Made by a program: the position numbers and the translations under genes
Assembly: GCF_007954265.1 (NCBI RefSeq)
Contig: NZ_VOLS01000042.1
Span: 1-37,901, forward strand
DNA from: Colwellia sp. C1TZA3
GTDB lineage: Bacteria > Pseudomonadota > Gammaproteobacteria > Enterobacterales > Alteromonadaceae
DNA: 37,901 bases
Direction of reading: 5' to 3'
Part shown: positions 27,817 through 36,104 of the stretch, piece by piece
How positions within the stretch are numbered: position 1 is the stretch's first letter
How the letters are laid out: each line of letters starts with the position of its first letter
Notes under the pieces: generated by a model
What the model was told of the DNA's origin: nothing
Seen by the model: only the letters and a program-made list of their open reading frames with translations
Databases searched by the model: none

Positions 27817-29031
27817 GTGACCGATTCTGCTAGCACCAACAATTTTTATGCCCACTTAAGCGCGCAAATAAACCAAGTTAAAGAAGACGGTTTATATAAA
27901 GCTGAACGTATAATAACCACAGCACAACAACCACAAATGGCGGTTAATACTGGCGAAGCGGTAGTGAATTTTTGTGCCAACAACTATTTAGGCTTAGCAA
28001 ATCATCCTGCCTTGATTACTGCTGCTAAAAAAGGTTTAGATGAGCACGGTTTTGGTATGGCTTCAGTGCGTTTTATTTGTGGCACACAAGATATTCACAA
28101 AACCTTAGAGCAAAAATTAAGCAGCTTTTTAGGTATGGAAGATACTATTTTGTATTCTTCATGCTTTGACGCGAACGCCGGTTTGTTTGAAACTTTGTTA
28201 GGGCCTGAAGACGCTATTATTAGTGATTCACTTAACCATGCCTCGATTATTGACGGTGTACGTTTATGTAAAGCAAAACGCTTTCGTTATGCCAATAATG
28301 ACGCCACTGAACTTGAAGCCCGTTTGATCGAAGCTGATGCCGCTGGCGCCCGTTTTAAGTTAATTGCTACTGACGGAGTATTTTCGATGGATGGCGTTAT
28401 TGCCAACCTTAAAGCGGTTTGTGATTTAGCTGACAAATACAACGCCATGGTGATGGTTGATGACTCACATGCCGTTGGTTTTGTTGGCGAGCAAGGCCGT
28501 GGCAGCCATGAATACTGTGATGTTATGGGCCGTGTTGATATTATTACTGGTACGTTAGGTAAAGCCATGGGCGGTGCATCAGGTGGCTACACCGCGGCGA
28601 AAAAAGAAGTGGTTGAATGGTTACGCCAGCGTTCTCGCCCCTACCTATTTTCCAACTCATTAGCGCCAGCAATTGTGAATGCGTCAATTACCGTGATTGA
28701 TTTGTTAGCTGAAGGTGGAGAACTACGCAAAACATTAAAAGACAATGCGGCCTATTTTAGAAGCCAGATGGAAGCAGCAGGTTTTACCTGTGCCGGAGCT
28801 GATCACGCTATTATCCCGGTTATGCTGGGTGACGCCAAAGTAGCAAGTGCCATGGCGGATCGTTTATTAGCTGAGGGTATTTATGTCATTGGTTTCTCTT
28901 TCCCTGTGGTACCTAAAGGCCAAGCGCGTATTCGTACACAAATTTCTGCTGCTCATACTAAAGCTGAATTAGATAAAGCCATTGAAGCTTTTGTGCGCAT
29001 TGGTAAAGAAATGCAAGTGATTGAGGGCTAA
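27817..29031 (+). CDS. kbl: Glycine C-acetyltransferase (2-amino-3-ketobutyrate CoA ligase)
   Basis: Converts 2-amino-3-ketobutyrate and CoA to glycine and acetyl-CoA with pyridoxal phosphate, the second step of threonine breakdown (cytoplasm). The 404-residue alpha-oxoamine synthase shows [15 protein letters not shown] near the start, [29 protein letters not shown] and the PLP lysine in [14 protein letters not shown] (Lys249). The start is GTG at 27817 with AAGGAA six bases upstream; the overlapping ATG is out of frame. tdh follows two bases after the stop, in the usual kbl-tdh order. Confidence 0.96.
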   Translation: MTDSASTNNFYAHLSAQINQVKEDGLYKAERIITTAQQPQMAVNTGEAVVNFCANNYLGLANHPALITAAKKGLDEHGFGMASVRFICGTQDIHKTLEQKLSSFLGMEDTILYSSCFDANAGLFETLLGPEDAIISDSLNHASIIDGVRLCKAKRFRYANNDATELEARLIEADAAGARFKLIATDGVFSMDGVIANLKAVCDLADKYNAMVMVDDSHAVGFVGEQGRGSHEYCDVMGRVDIITGTLGKAMGGASGGYTAAKKEVVEWLRQRSRPYLFSNSLAPAIVNASITVIDLLAEGGELRKTLKDNAAYFRSQMEAAGFTCAGADHAIIPVMLGDAKVASAMADRLLAEGIYVIGFSFPVVPKGQARIRTQISAAHTKAELDKAIEAFVRIGKEMQVIEG

Positions 29032-29033
29032 AT

Positions 29034-30062
29034 ATGAAGTCATTAGCGAAATTAAAAGCTGAACCTGGTATTTGGATAACAGATTCACCTATACCGGAAG
29101 TTGGTCATAACGATCTGCTGATCAAAATTAAAAAAACCGCAATTTGCGGCACCGACATTCATATTTATAACTGGGATGAATGGGCACAAAAAACTATTCC
29201 TGTCCCTATGGTTGTTGGCCATGAATATGCCGGTGAAGTGGTTGGCATGGGTCAAGAAGTACGAGGCTTTGCCGTCGGTGATCGCGTTTCAGGTGAAGGC
29301 CATATCACTTGTGGTCATTGTCGTAACTGCCGTGCAGGTCGCACACACTTATGTCGCAATACTGTTGGTGTCGGCGTAAATCGTTCAGGCTCCTTTGCTG
29401 AATATTTAGTACTGCCGGCATTTAACGCCTTTAAATTACCTGATGAAATTTCAGATGACTTAGCCGCTATTTTTGACCCTTTTGGTAATGCGGTTCATAC
29501 CGCACTATCATTTGATTTAGTGGGTGAAGATGTTTTAATCACTGGTGCTGGTCCTATTGGTATTATGGCAGCAGCGGTAGCAAAGCATGTCGGTGCCCGT
29601 CATGTAGTAATAACAGACGTTAATGAATACCGTTTAGACTTAGCACGTAAAATGGGTGCTTCTCGTGCGGTTAATGTCACTAAAGAAAAACTGACTGATG
29701 TGATGAGCGATTTGGGGATGACTGAAGGCTTTGACGTGGGTATGGAAATGTCAGGGGTACCTATGGCCTTCATTGATATGTTAGACAATATGAATAATGG
29801 TGGTAAAATTGCTATGTTAGGCATTCCTGGGCAGGATATGGCGATTGACTGGAGTCAGGTTATTTTTAAAGGCTTAACCATCAAAGGCATTTATGGTCGT
29901 GAGATGTTTGAAACTTGGTATAAAATGGCCAGTTTAATTCAATCAGGACTAGATTTATCACCGATGATCACTCATCACTTTACTATTGATGATTTTCAGC
30001 AAGGTTTTGATATCATGCGCTCAGGGCAATCAGGTAAAGTAATTTTAAACTGGGAAAAATAA
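29034..30062 (+). CDS. tdh: L-threonine 3-dehydrogenase
   Basis: Oxidises L-threonine to 2-amino-3-ketobutyrate with NAD+, feeding kbl (cytoplasm). A 342-residue zinc-dependent medium-chain dehydrogenase: catalytic zinc site in [16 protein letters not shown] and [12 protein letters not shown], structural zinc Cys cluster [15 protein letters not shown], and nucleotide-binding [20 protein letters not shown]. The length is normal. The stop codon overlaps the glpE start by one base, so all four genes from kbl to glpG probably form one transcript. Confidence 0.96.
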   Translation: MKSLAKLKAEPGIWITDSPIPEVGHNDLLIKIKKTAICGTDIHIYNWDEWAQKTIPVPMVVGHEYAGEVVGMGQEVRGFAVGDRVSGEGHITCGHCRNCRAGRTHLCRNTVGVGVNRSGSFAEYLVLPAFNAFKLPDEISDDLAAIFDPFGNAVHTALSFDLVGEDVLITGAGPIGIMAAAVAKHVGARHVVITDVNEYRLDLARKMGASRAVNVTKEKLTDVMSDLGMTEGFDVGMEMSGVPMAFIDMLDNMNNGGKIAMLGIPGQDMAIDWSQVIFKGLTIKGIYGREMFETWYKMASLIQSGLDLSPMITHHFTIDDFQQGFDIMRSGQSGKVILNWEK

Positions 30063-30394
30063 TGGCAAGTAGTGAAGAAGTTTTTAAACATATGCAAATC
30101 AATGAACTGCATCAAACGTTAGCGAGTGATACGCATGTAGTGGTGGATATTCGTGATCCTGCATCGTTTCAATCGGGGCATATCCCTAACGCTATACATT
30201 TAAGCAATGACAGTTTAGCTGAGTTTTTGCGTACGGCCGATTTTGACGCTCCGGTAGTGGTGTGTTGTTATCACGGTATTTCAAGTCAACAAGCGGCGCA
30301 GTTTCTGATCAGCCAAGACTTTACCGAGGTTTATTCTTTGGATGGCGGTTTTACTGATTGGCAATTGCAACATCCGGATGCTGTTGCCCGCTAA
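30062..30394 (+). CDS. glpE: Thiosulfate sulfurtransferase GlpE (single rhodanese domain)
   Basis: Transfers sulfane sulfur from thiosulfate to cyanide or a thiol acceptor in vitro; the natural acceptor is debated (cytoplasm). The 110-residue protein is one rhodanese domain: VVVDIRDPASFQSGHIPNA, then the active-site loop VVVCCYHGISSQQAAQFL, and LDGGFTDWQ. The loop has two adjacent cysteines; the second (before YHG) is at the catalytic position. It shares one base with tdh upstream and one base with glpG downstream. Confidence 0.92.
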   Translation: MASSEEVFKHMQINELHQTLASDTHVVVDIRDPASFQSGHIPNAIHLSNDSLAEFLRTADFDAPVVVCCYHGISSQQAAQFLISQDFTEVYSLDGGFTDWQLQHPDAVAR

Positions 30395-31260
30395 TGTTGC
30401 AACAAGCACTACGGCCACTGGTAAAAGTAACGCAACACAATATTGCCTTACTGTTTTGCAACTACCTGAAGACTGTTGATGTTCAGGCGCAGGTGCAAAA
30501 TGAAGAGGCCAGTTTCGTTATCTATTGCCAAGCCGATAAATATGATTTTGCTCAACAAGAGTTTGAGCAATTTATCGCAGAGCCTTACCAAGCTAAATAT
30601 CAGCAAGCCGCTTGGCAAAATGCTGATGTGACAGAGGTTAACTCAGGTTCTCCAGCCTTATTGAGCAGTTTTAAAGCCCAGTTTTTTGCTCATGCCGGTT
30701 TGGTAACCTCAGTAGTTTTCGCCCTATGTTGGCTGGTTTTTCTTGCCAGTAACTTTGGTTGGGGCAATACAATATTTCATTATTTACAATTCTACCCACA
30801 ACTGAGCTTTGATGCGGTATTACAAGCACCCCATCGGTTAATTGGGCCAGCTTTTTTTCACTTCTCATGGTTACATCTTATTTTTAATACTATGTGGTGG
30901 TGGCAATTGGGTGGCTCGGTTGAGCAAGTGATGGGAAAAGCTAGCTTAGTGAAGTTACTGATTATTTCTGCGCTTGTGTCTAATGTTGGGCAATTTTTTG
31001 TTGATGGACCCAACTTTGGTGGTTTATCGGGTGTGGTATATGCGCTGGTTGGCTATGTATGGTGGTTGGGCTGGTTAAAGCCAGAAAAAGGTCTGTCACT
31101 GCCTAAACCCATTATTGGCTTTATGCTGTTTTGGTTATTATTAGGTTATACCAGTTTAATGCCGATTAATGTCGCCAACACTGCACATTTATTAGGTTTA
31201 CTCAGTGGTTGTCTACTGGCTTATATTCACGTTTTACAAGATAAAAAACACACGAGCTAA
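30394..31260 (+). CDS. glpG: Rhomboid intramembrane serine protease GlpG
   Basis: Cleaves membrane proteins within the inner membrane. The 288-residue product has a soluble N-terminal domain (about 1-85) and about six membrane helices. The catalytic Ser is Ser212 in GLSGVVYALVGY and the catalytic His is His265 in ANTAHLLGLLSG. HFSWLHLIFNTMWWWQLGG is the usual loop and helix before the active site. The ATG at 30394 overlaps the glpE stop by one base and is preferred over an upstream in-frame ATG inside glpE. Confidence 0.93.
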   Translation: MLQQALRPLVKVTQHNIALLFCNYLKTVDVQAQVQNEEASFVIYCQADKYDFAQQEFEQFIAEPYQAKYQQAAWQNADVTEVNSGSPALLSSFKAQFFAHAGLVTSVVFALCWLVFLASNFGWGNTIFHYLQFYPQLSFDAVLQAPHRLIGPAFFHFSWLHLIFNTMWWWQLGGSVEQVMGKASLVKLLIISALVSNVGQFFVDGPNFGGLSGVVYALVGYVWWLGWLKPEKGLSLPKPIIGFMLFWLLLGYTSLMPINVANTAHLLGLLSGCLLAYIHVLQDKKHTS

Positions 31261-31317
31261 AATCAATAAAGCACCCTTTGAATTAATTACTTCTATGGGT
31301 GTTTGTTTTAGAAAAGT

Positions 31318-31698
31318 TTAATTATCTAACCATTGAGTGAATAACAGTTTTTTAATTAATGGCTTACCTGTTTCTTCTACTAATAATTGTTTAACTTTTT
31401 CTTCACACAAGCGCTGTATTTCATGGCGACCGTTGATCGACTTTATTTGTGACTCAGGTTGCTGACCAATAATATTGATAATTGCATCACGCAGCAGCGG
31501 GGCATGATGTTCAACAATAGTGTAATTTCCAGCGTCTTCAATCATTAACTCTACCGTTAGGCGAACATAGCCCATTTTTTTCTTAACGGCCACGTAATTA
31601 GTCACTATCGAAGGTTCAAAGCCAAAATAAGCATAGTCAGCGGCTTTGGCAAAAGACGAACTTAGCAGTACTAACATTAAAACAATGGATGTTTTCAT
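31318..31698 (-). CDS. FliL-like exported protein
   Basis: A 126-residue protein with a signal peptide (about 1-19, ending KAA-DY) followed by a FliL-type domain: EPSIVTNYV, MGYVRLTVELMIED, HHAPLLRDAIINIIGQQ, RLCEEKVKQLL and a short end. FliL proteins surround the flagellar stator. This one has a cleavable-looking signal rather than a membrane anchor and stands away from flagellar genes, next to ubiC, as I recall for related Shewanella and Vibrio genomes. A flagellar or other envelope role is uncertain. It is convergent with glpG. Confidence 0.7.
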   Translation of the reverse strand: MKTSIVLMLVLLSSSFAKAADYAYFGFEPSIVTNYVAVKKKMGYVRLTVELMIEDAGNYTIVEHHAPLLRDAIINIIGQQPESQIKSINGRHEIQRLCEEKVKQLLVEETGKPLIKKLLFTQWLDN

Positions 31699-31978
31699 AC
31701 ACTAAAACTCAAATTGGTAAATAAATTAACTATTCATAGTCAGAAGTTAAATCGGTTGATTAAGACTAAATGATAACCCGAATTTTGATCATACGTTGAG
31801 TTATTTAGCGATTTTTTTATCTGACTGATATCTAACTAATAGCACTAGCCTAAAAAAGCTAATAGCTACGGGTATAAGTCATTGGTATAAATAAGCGTCA
31901 TTCAATACCAGGAGTAGGCTGTATTTTTGCCATACTAAACGCTATCATACGTCGTTTTTCGTTAAATAGTTTTCAAGT

Positions 31979-32545
31979 ATGACAACAGAACATTTATTAT
32001 TTCCTGTGCAAATGCTCGCAAGCTGGCAGCCGCCAGAAACCTTCACTCTTCCCAACAGCTTACGCGATTGGTTACTCGATCCTGGTTCATTAACCGCGCG
32101 GTTGAAGTGTCATGGTCAACAATTTCGTGTGCAAGTGCTAGGCCAACGCATACAAACCTGTGATGCGGCTGAAGCCAATGATGATATTACAGCGGGCGAG
32201 CCGGTATTGGTACGCGAAGTATTATTGTATTGTGATGATATTCCACAAGTATTTGCCCGAAGTTTATTACCATTGAGCTCTTTAACCGGCGCTCAGCAAC
32301 AGTTAGCCCATTTGGGTACGCAGTCGTTAGGGCAAGTATTGTTTAATCATCCCGATTTACTGCGCAAAAAAATTGAAGTGGCGGTGTTTGACCAAAATTC
32401 TAGTGTCGCTAATCTCACCAATTATTTAGCATTAAAAAACACTCAACAAGCCCTTTGGGGGCGTCGTTCGGTTTTTGTACTTAATGATAAACCGTTAATG
32501 GTGGCAGAAATATTTTTACCAAATGCCATTGCCTATCAAAAATAA
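31979..32545 (+). CDS. ubiC: Chorismate lyase (chorismate pyruvate-lyase)
   Basis: Converts chorismate to 4-hydroxybenzoate and pyruvate, the entry step of ubiquinone synthesis (cytoplasm). The 188-residue protein fits the family length. The motifs are LRDWLLDPGSLTARL at the N terminus, the active-site arginine in LVREVLLYC, LGQVLFNHP, LWGRRSVF and the closing glutamate in LMVAEIFLP. It precedes ubiA by 12 bases on the same strand, the usual ubiCA operon. The 280-base region upstream divides it from the divergent FliL-like gene. Confidence 0.93.
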   Translation: MTTEHLLFPVQMLASWQPPETFTLPNSLRDWLLDPGSLTARLKCHGQQFRVQVLGQRIQTCDAAEANDDITAGEPVLVREVLLYCDDIPQVFARSLLPLSSLTGAQQQLAHLGTQSLGQVLFNHPDLLRKKIEVAVFDQNSSVANLTNYLALKNTQQALWGRRSVFVLNDKPLMVAEIFLPNAIAYQK

Positions 32546-32557
32546 AAGAGTATTACC

Positions 32558-33418
32558 TTGAGTGACTTGAAGAAAAAACTAATTGCTATCAAGCAAATCA
32601 CCCGTATGGATAAGCCCATTGGCACTTACTTGTTGCTTTGGCCAACTTACTGGGCCTTATGGATTGCCTCTGATGGTTGGCCGTCATTACATATGCTAGT
32701 GGTGTTTAGCTTAGGTGTGTTTTTAATGCGTAGCGCCGGTTGTATTATTAATGATTATGCCGACCAAAAAATTGATGGCGCAGTTAAACGTACGCAAAAC
32801 CGGCCATTAGTCACTGGCGCTTTGTCGAGTAATGAAGCCTTGCAGTTGTTTGCAACCTTCATTTTACTGGCGTTTGCCTTGGTGCTAACCTTAAGTAATT
32901 ACACGATAATGCTCTCTGTTGTGGCGGTGATATTAGCTGCCAGTTACCCGTTTATGAAGCGTATAACCCATTTTCCACAGTTAGTGTTAGGCGCAGCGTT
33001 TAGTTGGGGCATGATTATGGCTTTTGCCCAAGAGCAAGGTCAAATACCGGTTACCGCTTGGCTTTTATTTACCGCCAACGTTTTATGGACTACCGCGTAC
33101 GACACCATGTACGCCATGGTCGATCGTGATGATGATTTAAGAATTGGCGTGAAGTCGACAGCGATTGTCTTTGCTGAGCGTGATAAACGTATTATCTTAT
33201 TTTTACAGCTAATGACCTTAGGCTTATTATTTACCGTGGGTGATATTTTAGCCTTTGGTTGGCCTTTTCAGTTATCGTTAGTGATTGCTGCAGGTTTTTT
33301 CTGCTATCAACAAATCTTAATTGCCGGACGTGACCGTGACCGTTGCTTTCAAGCCTTTTTAAATAATCATTATGTTGGTTTGATAGTATTTATCGGTGTG
33401 ATGGTCGAGTATTTATAA
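32558..33418 (+). CDS. ubiA: 4-hydroxybenzoate octaprenyltransferase
   Basis: Attaches the octaprenyl chain to 4-hydroxybenzoate in ubiquinone synthesis, in the inner membrane. The 286-residue protein has about eight or nine hydrophobic segments and the two Asp-rich sites of the family: INDYADQKIDGAVKRTQNRP and YAMVDRDDDLRIGVKS, which bind the prenyl diphosphate with magnesium. The start is a TTG at 32558, giving MSDLKKKL. Operon with ubiC. Confidence 0.95.
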   Translation: MSDLKKKLIAIKQITRMDKPIGTYLLLWPTYWALWIASDGWPSLHMLVVFSLGVFLMRSAGCIINDYADQKIDGAVKRTQNRPLVTGALSSNEALQLFATFILLAFALVLTLSNYTIMLSVVAVILAASYPFMKRITHFPQLVLGAAFSWGMIMAFAQEQGQIPVTAWLLFTANVLWTTAYDTMYAMVDRDDDLRIGVKSTAIVFAERDKRIILFLQLMTLGLLFTVGDILAFGWPFQLSLVIAAGFFCYQQILIAGRDRDRCFQAFLNNHYVGLIVFIGVMVEYL

Positions 33419-33849
33419 ACTTGGTAAATAAGTTTGCATGTCTCCACGGCATGCCGTCCATCCTGTTGTGGTTCTAAATAAAATTGGAAACCGTTAAATA
33501 AAGTCGAAACTAGAATTATTATATTTAGATACGAAAATATTTTTCAAAAAACTTAAGTTAACTTTGATCTAGAGCGGATACAGCGGAGCAACCACATTGA
33601 ATTAACAGTCTCCTGATAGCGGACGTTCCCCATAGATTGAAACATATGTTTTTTGATGGCCGTTTTTGTCATTGAGTCATCCTGGCTAACGGACAACTAA
33701 GCCACGAAAGCGGACATAAAAGTTTTATATAACCATGGCTGCTCTTCCGGCATTGCTGACATAAAGCCTCAAATATTTTCCCTTATATTTTCTAATGAAT
33801 AACTAGTTTCTATCAAGTGGGCTTTTCGTTCCCGATAAATGTTGTCCAA
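33419..33849. other. Gene-free gap between ubiA and the integron remnant
   Basis: No reading frame with family features is seen. GCGGAC-type words recur (33618, 33709) and also near 34466, hinting at scrambled repeats. The catalytic half of the integrase, expected on the minus strand next to the MITE at 33850, is not found here. Confidence 0.45.
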
Positions 33850-34015
33850 TTATACCAATTTGATTAATTAAGTGATCACCTTTTTCATGAGGGAAAATGG
33901 ATAAATACAAGGCATAAAATTTAGTCAGTAGTTATTCACCTTATAAATTTTATAACGCTGTAGTTATTCATTTTAACCCTTAAAAATGAGCAGGTAATTA
34001 ATCAACTTGGTATAA
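33850..34015. repeat. MITE-like element interrupting the integron integrase
   Basis: The ends TTATACCAATTTGATTAATT and AATTAATCAACTTGGTATAA are inverted repeats matching at 19 of 20 positions; the interior is unlike the other copies. The right end contains the last four codons and the stop of the truncated integrase frame. Confidence 0.75.
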
Positions 34016-34277
34016 GCTCTCTTTCACACACATGTTTGTACATAAAGACAATAGCGCATAATGCAAGGTTTTGTGTTGAAGATGTCACATTTCGATTCAC
34101 AGCTAAATAGGTGAGATAATTACTTGCCTCTTCTTCTCCCATATCTTTTGGATGACGCTTTTGGTTAAAAATAATAAAGCGCTTAATCCACAATAAATAT
34201 GCTTTCTCAGTTTGGATACTGTAATGCTTCGTACGAAGGATATGACGGATACTTTCTAAAAAAGATGAAGTTGACAT
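34002..34277 (-). pseudogene. intI: Integron integrase, N-terminal fragment
   Basis: The 91-codon frame is the N-terminal SAM-like DNA-binding domain of a tyrosine integrase of the IntI type: FLESIRHILRTKHYSIQTEK, AYLLWIKRFIIFNQKRHPKD, EASNYLTYLAVNRNVTSST and QNLALCAIVFMYKHV. The family is normally about 320 residues. The catalytic part with the R-H-R-Y residues and the IntI-specific insert is missing, and the frame ends inside the MITE at 33850-34015. An SOS box precedes it and cassettes diverge from it, the standard integron layout. It cannot recombine; cassette movement would need an integrase in trans. Confidence 0.82.
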
Positions 34278-34294
34278 AATTTAAAACCATAAAT

Positions 34295-34310
34295 CTGTGC
34301 ATTTATACAG
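34295..34310 (-). promoter_or_regulatory. LexA (SOS) box upstream of intI
   Basis: CTGTGCATTTATACAG matches the gammaproteobacterial SOS consensus CTGT-N8-ACAG, 18-33 bases upstream of the integrase start. LexA control of integron integrases is established for class 1 and Vibrio integrons. The box outlasts the gene it served. Confidence 0.75.
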
Positions 34311-34509
34311 CTATAGTTTTGATTTAAATAAAGATCAAACATTTTTATGGCAGGGATTTACTGAGAAGTCTCAGTAATATCCTAACTTTTTAATTTTAAC
34401 AAAGCTATTCTTTCTAATTATTTGAAATTGTAAAATATTGTGGAATATAAAATAAATATTATGGGGCGGACATTACTGAGGAGTCGCTAAAATAAGCTGT
34501 TATGTTTTT
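34311..34509 (+). other. attI-like region with repeated TTACTGAG motif
   Basis: The region between intI and the first cassette carries an inverted repeat TTACTGAGA-AG-TCTCAGTAA (34358-34377) and a related TTACTGAGGAGTCGCTAA (34473-34490). The second lies nine bases before GTTATGT (34499-34505), which has the GTT core of an integron crossover site. This matches the plan of attI sites, with integrase-binding repeats upstream of the crossover; the precise site is inferred. Confidence 0.5.
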
Positions 34510-34779
34510 CTAATGATCGTCGTAATGTCCACCAATTGCGAATATATAAATATACTCATTATCAAACTTATAGATTAATCTATCTTTTTGAGAAATCCGC
34601 TTTGACCATAACCCAGCTAAATTATGTTTTAATGGCTCTGGTTTACCTAAACCACTACTAGGATCATTTCTAAGCATTTCTTTTAATATTTTACATAATG
34701 CTTTATGTAATTTTTTATCTTTTTCTCTTAATTGCTTATAAGTGAGCCACGTCTTACCTTCAAAGATTAGTGATCTCAT
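34510..34779 (-). CDS. yoeB: YoeB/Txe-family toxin (mRNA endonuclease)
   Basis: The 89-residue protein matches YoeB: KGKTWLTYKQLRE-like start, GLGKPEPLKHNLAGLWSKRI with the catalytic Glu region, DRLIYKF with the active arginine, and the closing HY in GGHYDDH. YoeB cuts mRNA at the ribosome and is neutralised by YefM. The key residues are present, so it should be active. It overlaps yefM by 20 bases and lies antisense to the cassette direction in the first integron cassette. Confidence 0.9.
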   Translation of the reverse strand: MRSLIFEGKTWLTYKQLREKDKKLHKALCKILKEMLRNDPSSGLGKPEPLKHNLAGLWSKRISQKDRLIYKFDNEYIYIFAIGGHYDDH

Positions 34780-35032
34780 TTAATTGCTCTTGTGTTGGTT
34801 TATAACCTTTATCGCTTGTATGCGTTTTCATGGAGTCAGAAATTTGTTGCATCAAACTATTACTTTGTAATACGTGTAATGTTTCTTGCTCTCTCTCCCA
34901 GTCTTCAGCACTCATAACAATAAAGGCATCACCAGCTCGCCTAGTAACCTTTATTGGCTCATGCTCGCTAACAGTTTGTTCAACATATGTTTTTAAGTTG
35001 TCTCTAAACTGATTTACACTGATGCTATTCAT
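34760..35032 (-). CDS. yefM: YefM-family antitoxin
   Basis: The 90-residue Phd/YefM-family protein has the N-terminal DNA-binding and dimer part (NQFRDNLKTYVEQ, HEPIKVTRR, AFIVMSAEDWE) and a C-terminal toxin-binding tail. It neutralises YoeB and represses its own operon. It is the first gene of the pair and overlaps yoeB. A palindromic operator with TGTAC core is just upstream at 35050-35068. Confidence 0.9.
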   Translation of the reverse strand: MNSISVNQFRDNLKTYVEQTVSEHEPIKVTRRAGDAFIVMSAEDWEREQETLHVLQSNSLMQQISDSMKTHTSDKGYKPTQEQLNEITNL

Positions 35033-35049
35033 AGTATACTCTCTTATTA

Positions 35050-35068
35050 TGTACGGTAACGTCGTACA
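35050..35068 (-). promoter_or_regulatory. YefM-type operator palindrome
   Basis: TGTACG and CGTACA are perfect 6-bp arms with seven bases between, 18-36 bases upstream of yefM. The TGTAC core matches the published yefM-yoeB operator motif of E. coli (TGTACA). Confidence 0.6.
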
Positions 35069-35082
35069 TTGTAGTGTAAAAA

Positions 35083-35167
35083 ATATAACAAGTCGTTTAA
35101 AAGGACAAAAAACAGTTAGCTGTTTTCGTTCCTCAACATTTTTTTGCCTCTTAATGAGGCGTAGGCA
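35083..35167 (+). repeat. attC-like site 1 (after the YefM-YoeB cassette)
   Basis: ATATAAC starts the site, then AAGTCGTTTAAAAGGACAAA, an inner palindrome AAAACAG-TTAG-CTGTTTT, and GCCTCTTAATGAGGC with GTAGGCA at the end. The layout matches VCR-like attC sites, and it aligns with site 2. The last core site has lost a T (GTAGGCA for GTTAGGCA-type). Confidence 0.7.
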
Positions 35168-35190
35168 ACAAAATCAGTTTTGAGTACATT

Positions 35191-35610
35191 ATGATATTTA
35201 CAGTGAAAATTAAGTTGGTACATGGAATATATGCTTCAGATGACTGGCAGTGCAATATTGAAATTCCATCAGATTTTAAATTAGAAGATTTTCATCTAGT
35301 CCTTCAAGACTTGTTAGCTTTTGATGATGATCACATGTATAAATTTTATATCGCCAACACTGAGCGTGGACAAGAAATTGCACGTTTTGAGTGTGACGAT
35401 GAACTAATCGAGGAAACAAGTATTAGTGAGTTCCTTCTTAAATCAAAAGGTAAAAAAGCATTTTATTTCTTTGATTATGGTGATAGCTGGTTGTTCCAAA
35501 TTTCCAATAGTCGTAAAAAACCGTTTCAGCCTGTTGCTGATGTGGAATATCCTAGGGTTATTTCTGAAGTTGGTGTTAATCCTGAACAATACCCTGATTG
35601 GGAAGACTAA
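35191..35610 (+). CDS. pRiA4b ORF-3-like family protein (integron cassette)
   Basis: The 139-residue acidic protein fits the plasmid pRiA4b ORF-3 family: IKLVHGIYASDDWQCNIEIP, HLVLQDLLAFDDDHMYKFYI and KKAFYFFDYGDSWLFQI with YPRVISEVG and a closing EQYPDWED. The function of the family is unknown, and it is often found in mobile elements. It is the only gene of its cassette, reading with the array, between attC-like sites 1 and 2. Confidence 0.75.
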   Translation: MIFTVKIKLVHGIYASDDWQCNIEIPSDFKLEDFHLVLQDLLAFDDDHMYKFYIANTERGQEIARFECDDELIEETSISEFLLKSKGKKAFYFFDYGDSWLFQISNSRKKPFQPVADVEYPRVISEVGVNPEQYPDWED

Positions 35611-35614
35611 AGTT

Positions 35615-35713
35615 GCCTAACAAGAACATCAAACGGACAAAAAACAGTTGGTTTTTGCTCCTTTGTCGCTTATTTTAACCAACAATTTTTTGCCTCTTAA
35701 CCAGGCGTTGGCA
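35615..35713 (+). repeat. attC-like site 2
   Basis: GCCTAAC (matching RYYYAAC) opens the site; AAGAACATCAAACGGACAAA and AAACAGTTGGTTTTTGCTCC follow, then TTTTTTGCCTCTTAACCAGG and the end GCGTTGGCA. It is the most complete attC here, 99 bases, and shares the GGACAAAAAACAGTT and TTTTTTGCCTCTTAA blocks with site 1. Confidence 0.75.
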
Positions 35714-35765
35714 TTCCGAACAATCAAATTTCTGATGTTCAATTTAATATTTAGAGAGGGTTTAA

Positions 35766-36056
35766 TTGAAAGGTTTTAGGTTAATAAGTTTGTTAGAGGG
35801 TATTTCATATCTACTTATATTAAGTGTTACGCTTGGCGTAATTAGTCGATATTACGTGTCTTATTTGGGCATGGTGCACGGGATTTTATTTATTGCCTAT
35901 TTAACATCCTCTATTCATGCTTCGCATCAACAAAAGTGGTCAGTTATAACTTTGTTACTTCTATTCTTAGCATCTATTATTCCTTTTGCTTTTCTATGCG
36001 TGGAGTTATATATACGTAAGCTATCAATAGAAAAACAAGAAAGTAGCATAGTATAA
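35766..36056 (+). CDS. DUF3817-like small membrane protein (integron cassette)
   Basis: A 96-residue product with about three membrane helices: RLISLLEGISYLLILSVTLG, VHGILFIAYLTSSIHA, VITLLLLFLASIIPFAFLCV. The SLLEGISYLLL opening and GxVHGxLF motif match DUF3817, function unknown. It starts at TTG 35766 with GAGAGGG five bases upstream. It reads with the array, between attC-like site 2 and a shortened site 3. Confidence 0.7.
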   Translation: MKGFRLISLLEGISYLLILSVTLGVISRYYVSYLGMVHGILFIAYLTSSIHASHQQKWSVITLLLLFLASIIPFAFLCVELYIRKLSIEKQESSIV

Positions 36057-36062
36057 ATAAGC

Positions 36063-36095
36063 ACATAACAAGTCACTCAAAAGGGCGATATATGC
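36063..36095 (+). repeat. Shortened attC-like site 3
   Basis: ACATAACAAGTCACTCAAAA then GGGCGATATATGC looks like the two ends of an attC joined without the middle; 33 bases is below the functional minimum of about 55-60. It probably marks a deletion that fuses two cassettes. Confidence 0.45.
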
Positions 36096-36104
36096 CAAAG
36101 GATT

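Noticed and set aside
31880-31912. TTGGTAT ... ATACCA inverted repeat upstream of ubiC, resembling a very short MITE-like element
   Set aside because: Arms of only six bases and no shared interior; probably chance or a regulatory symmetry.
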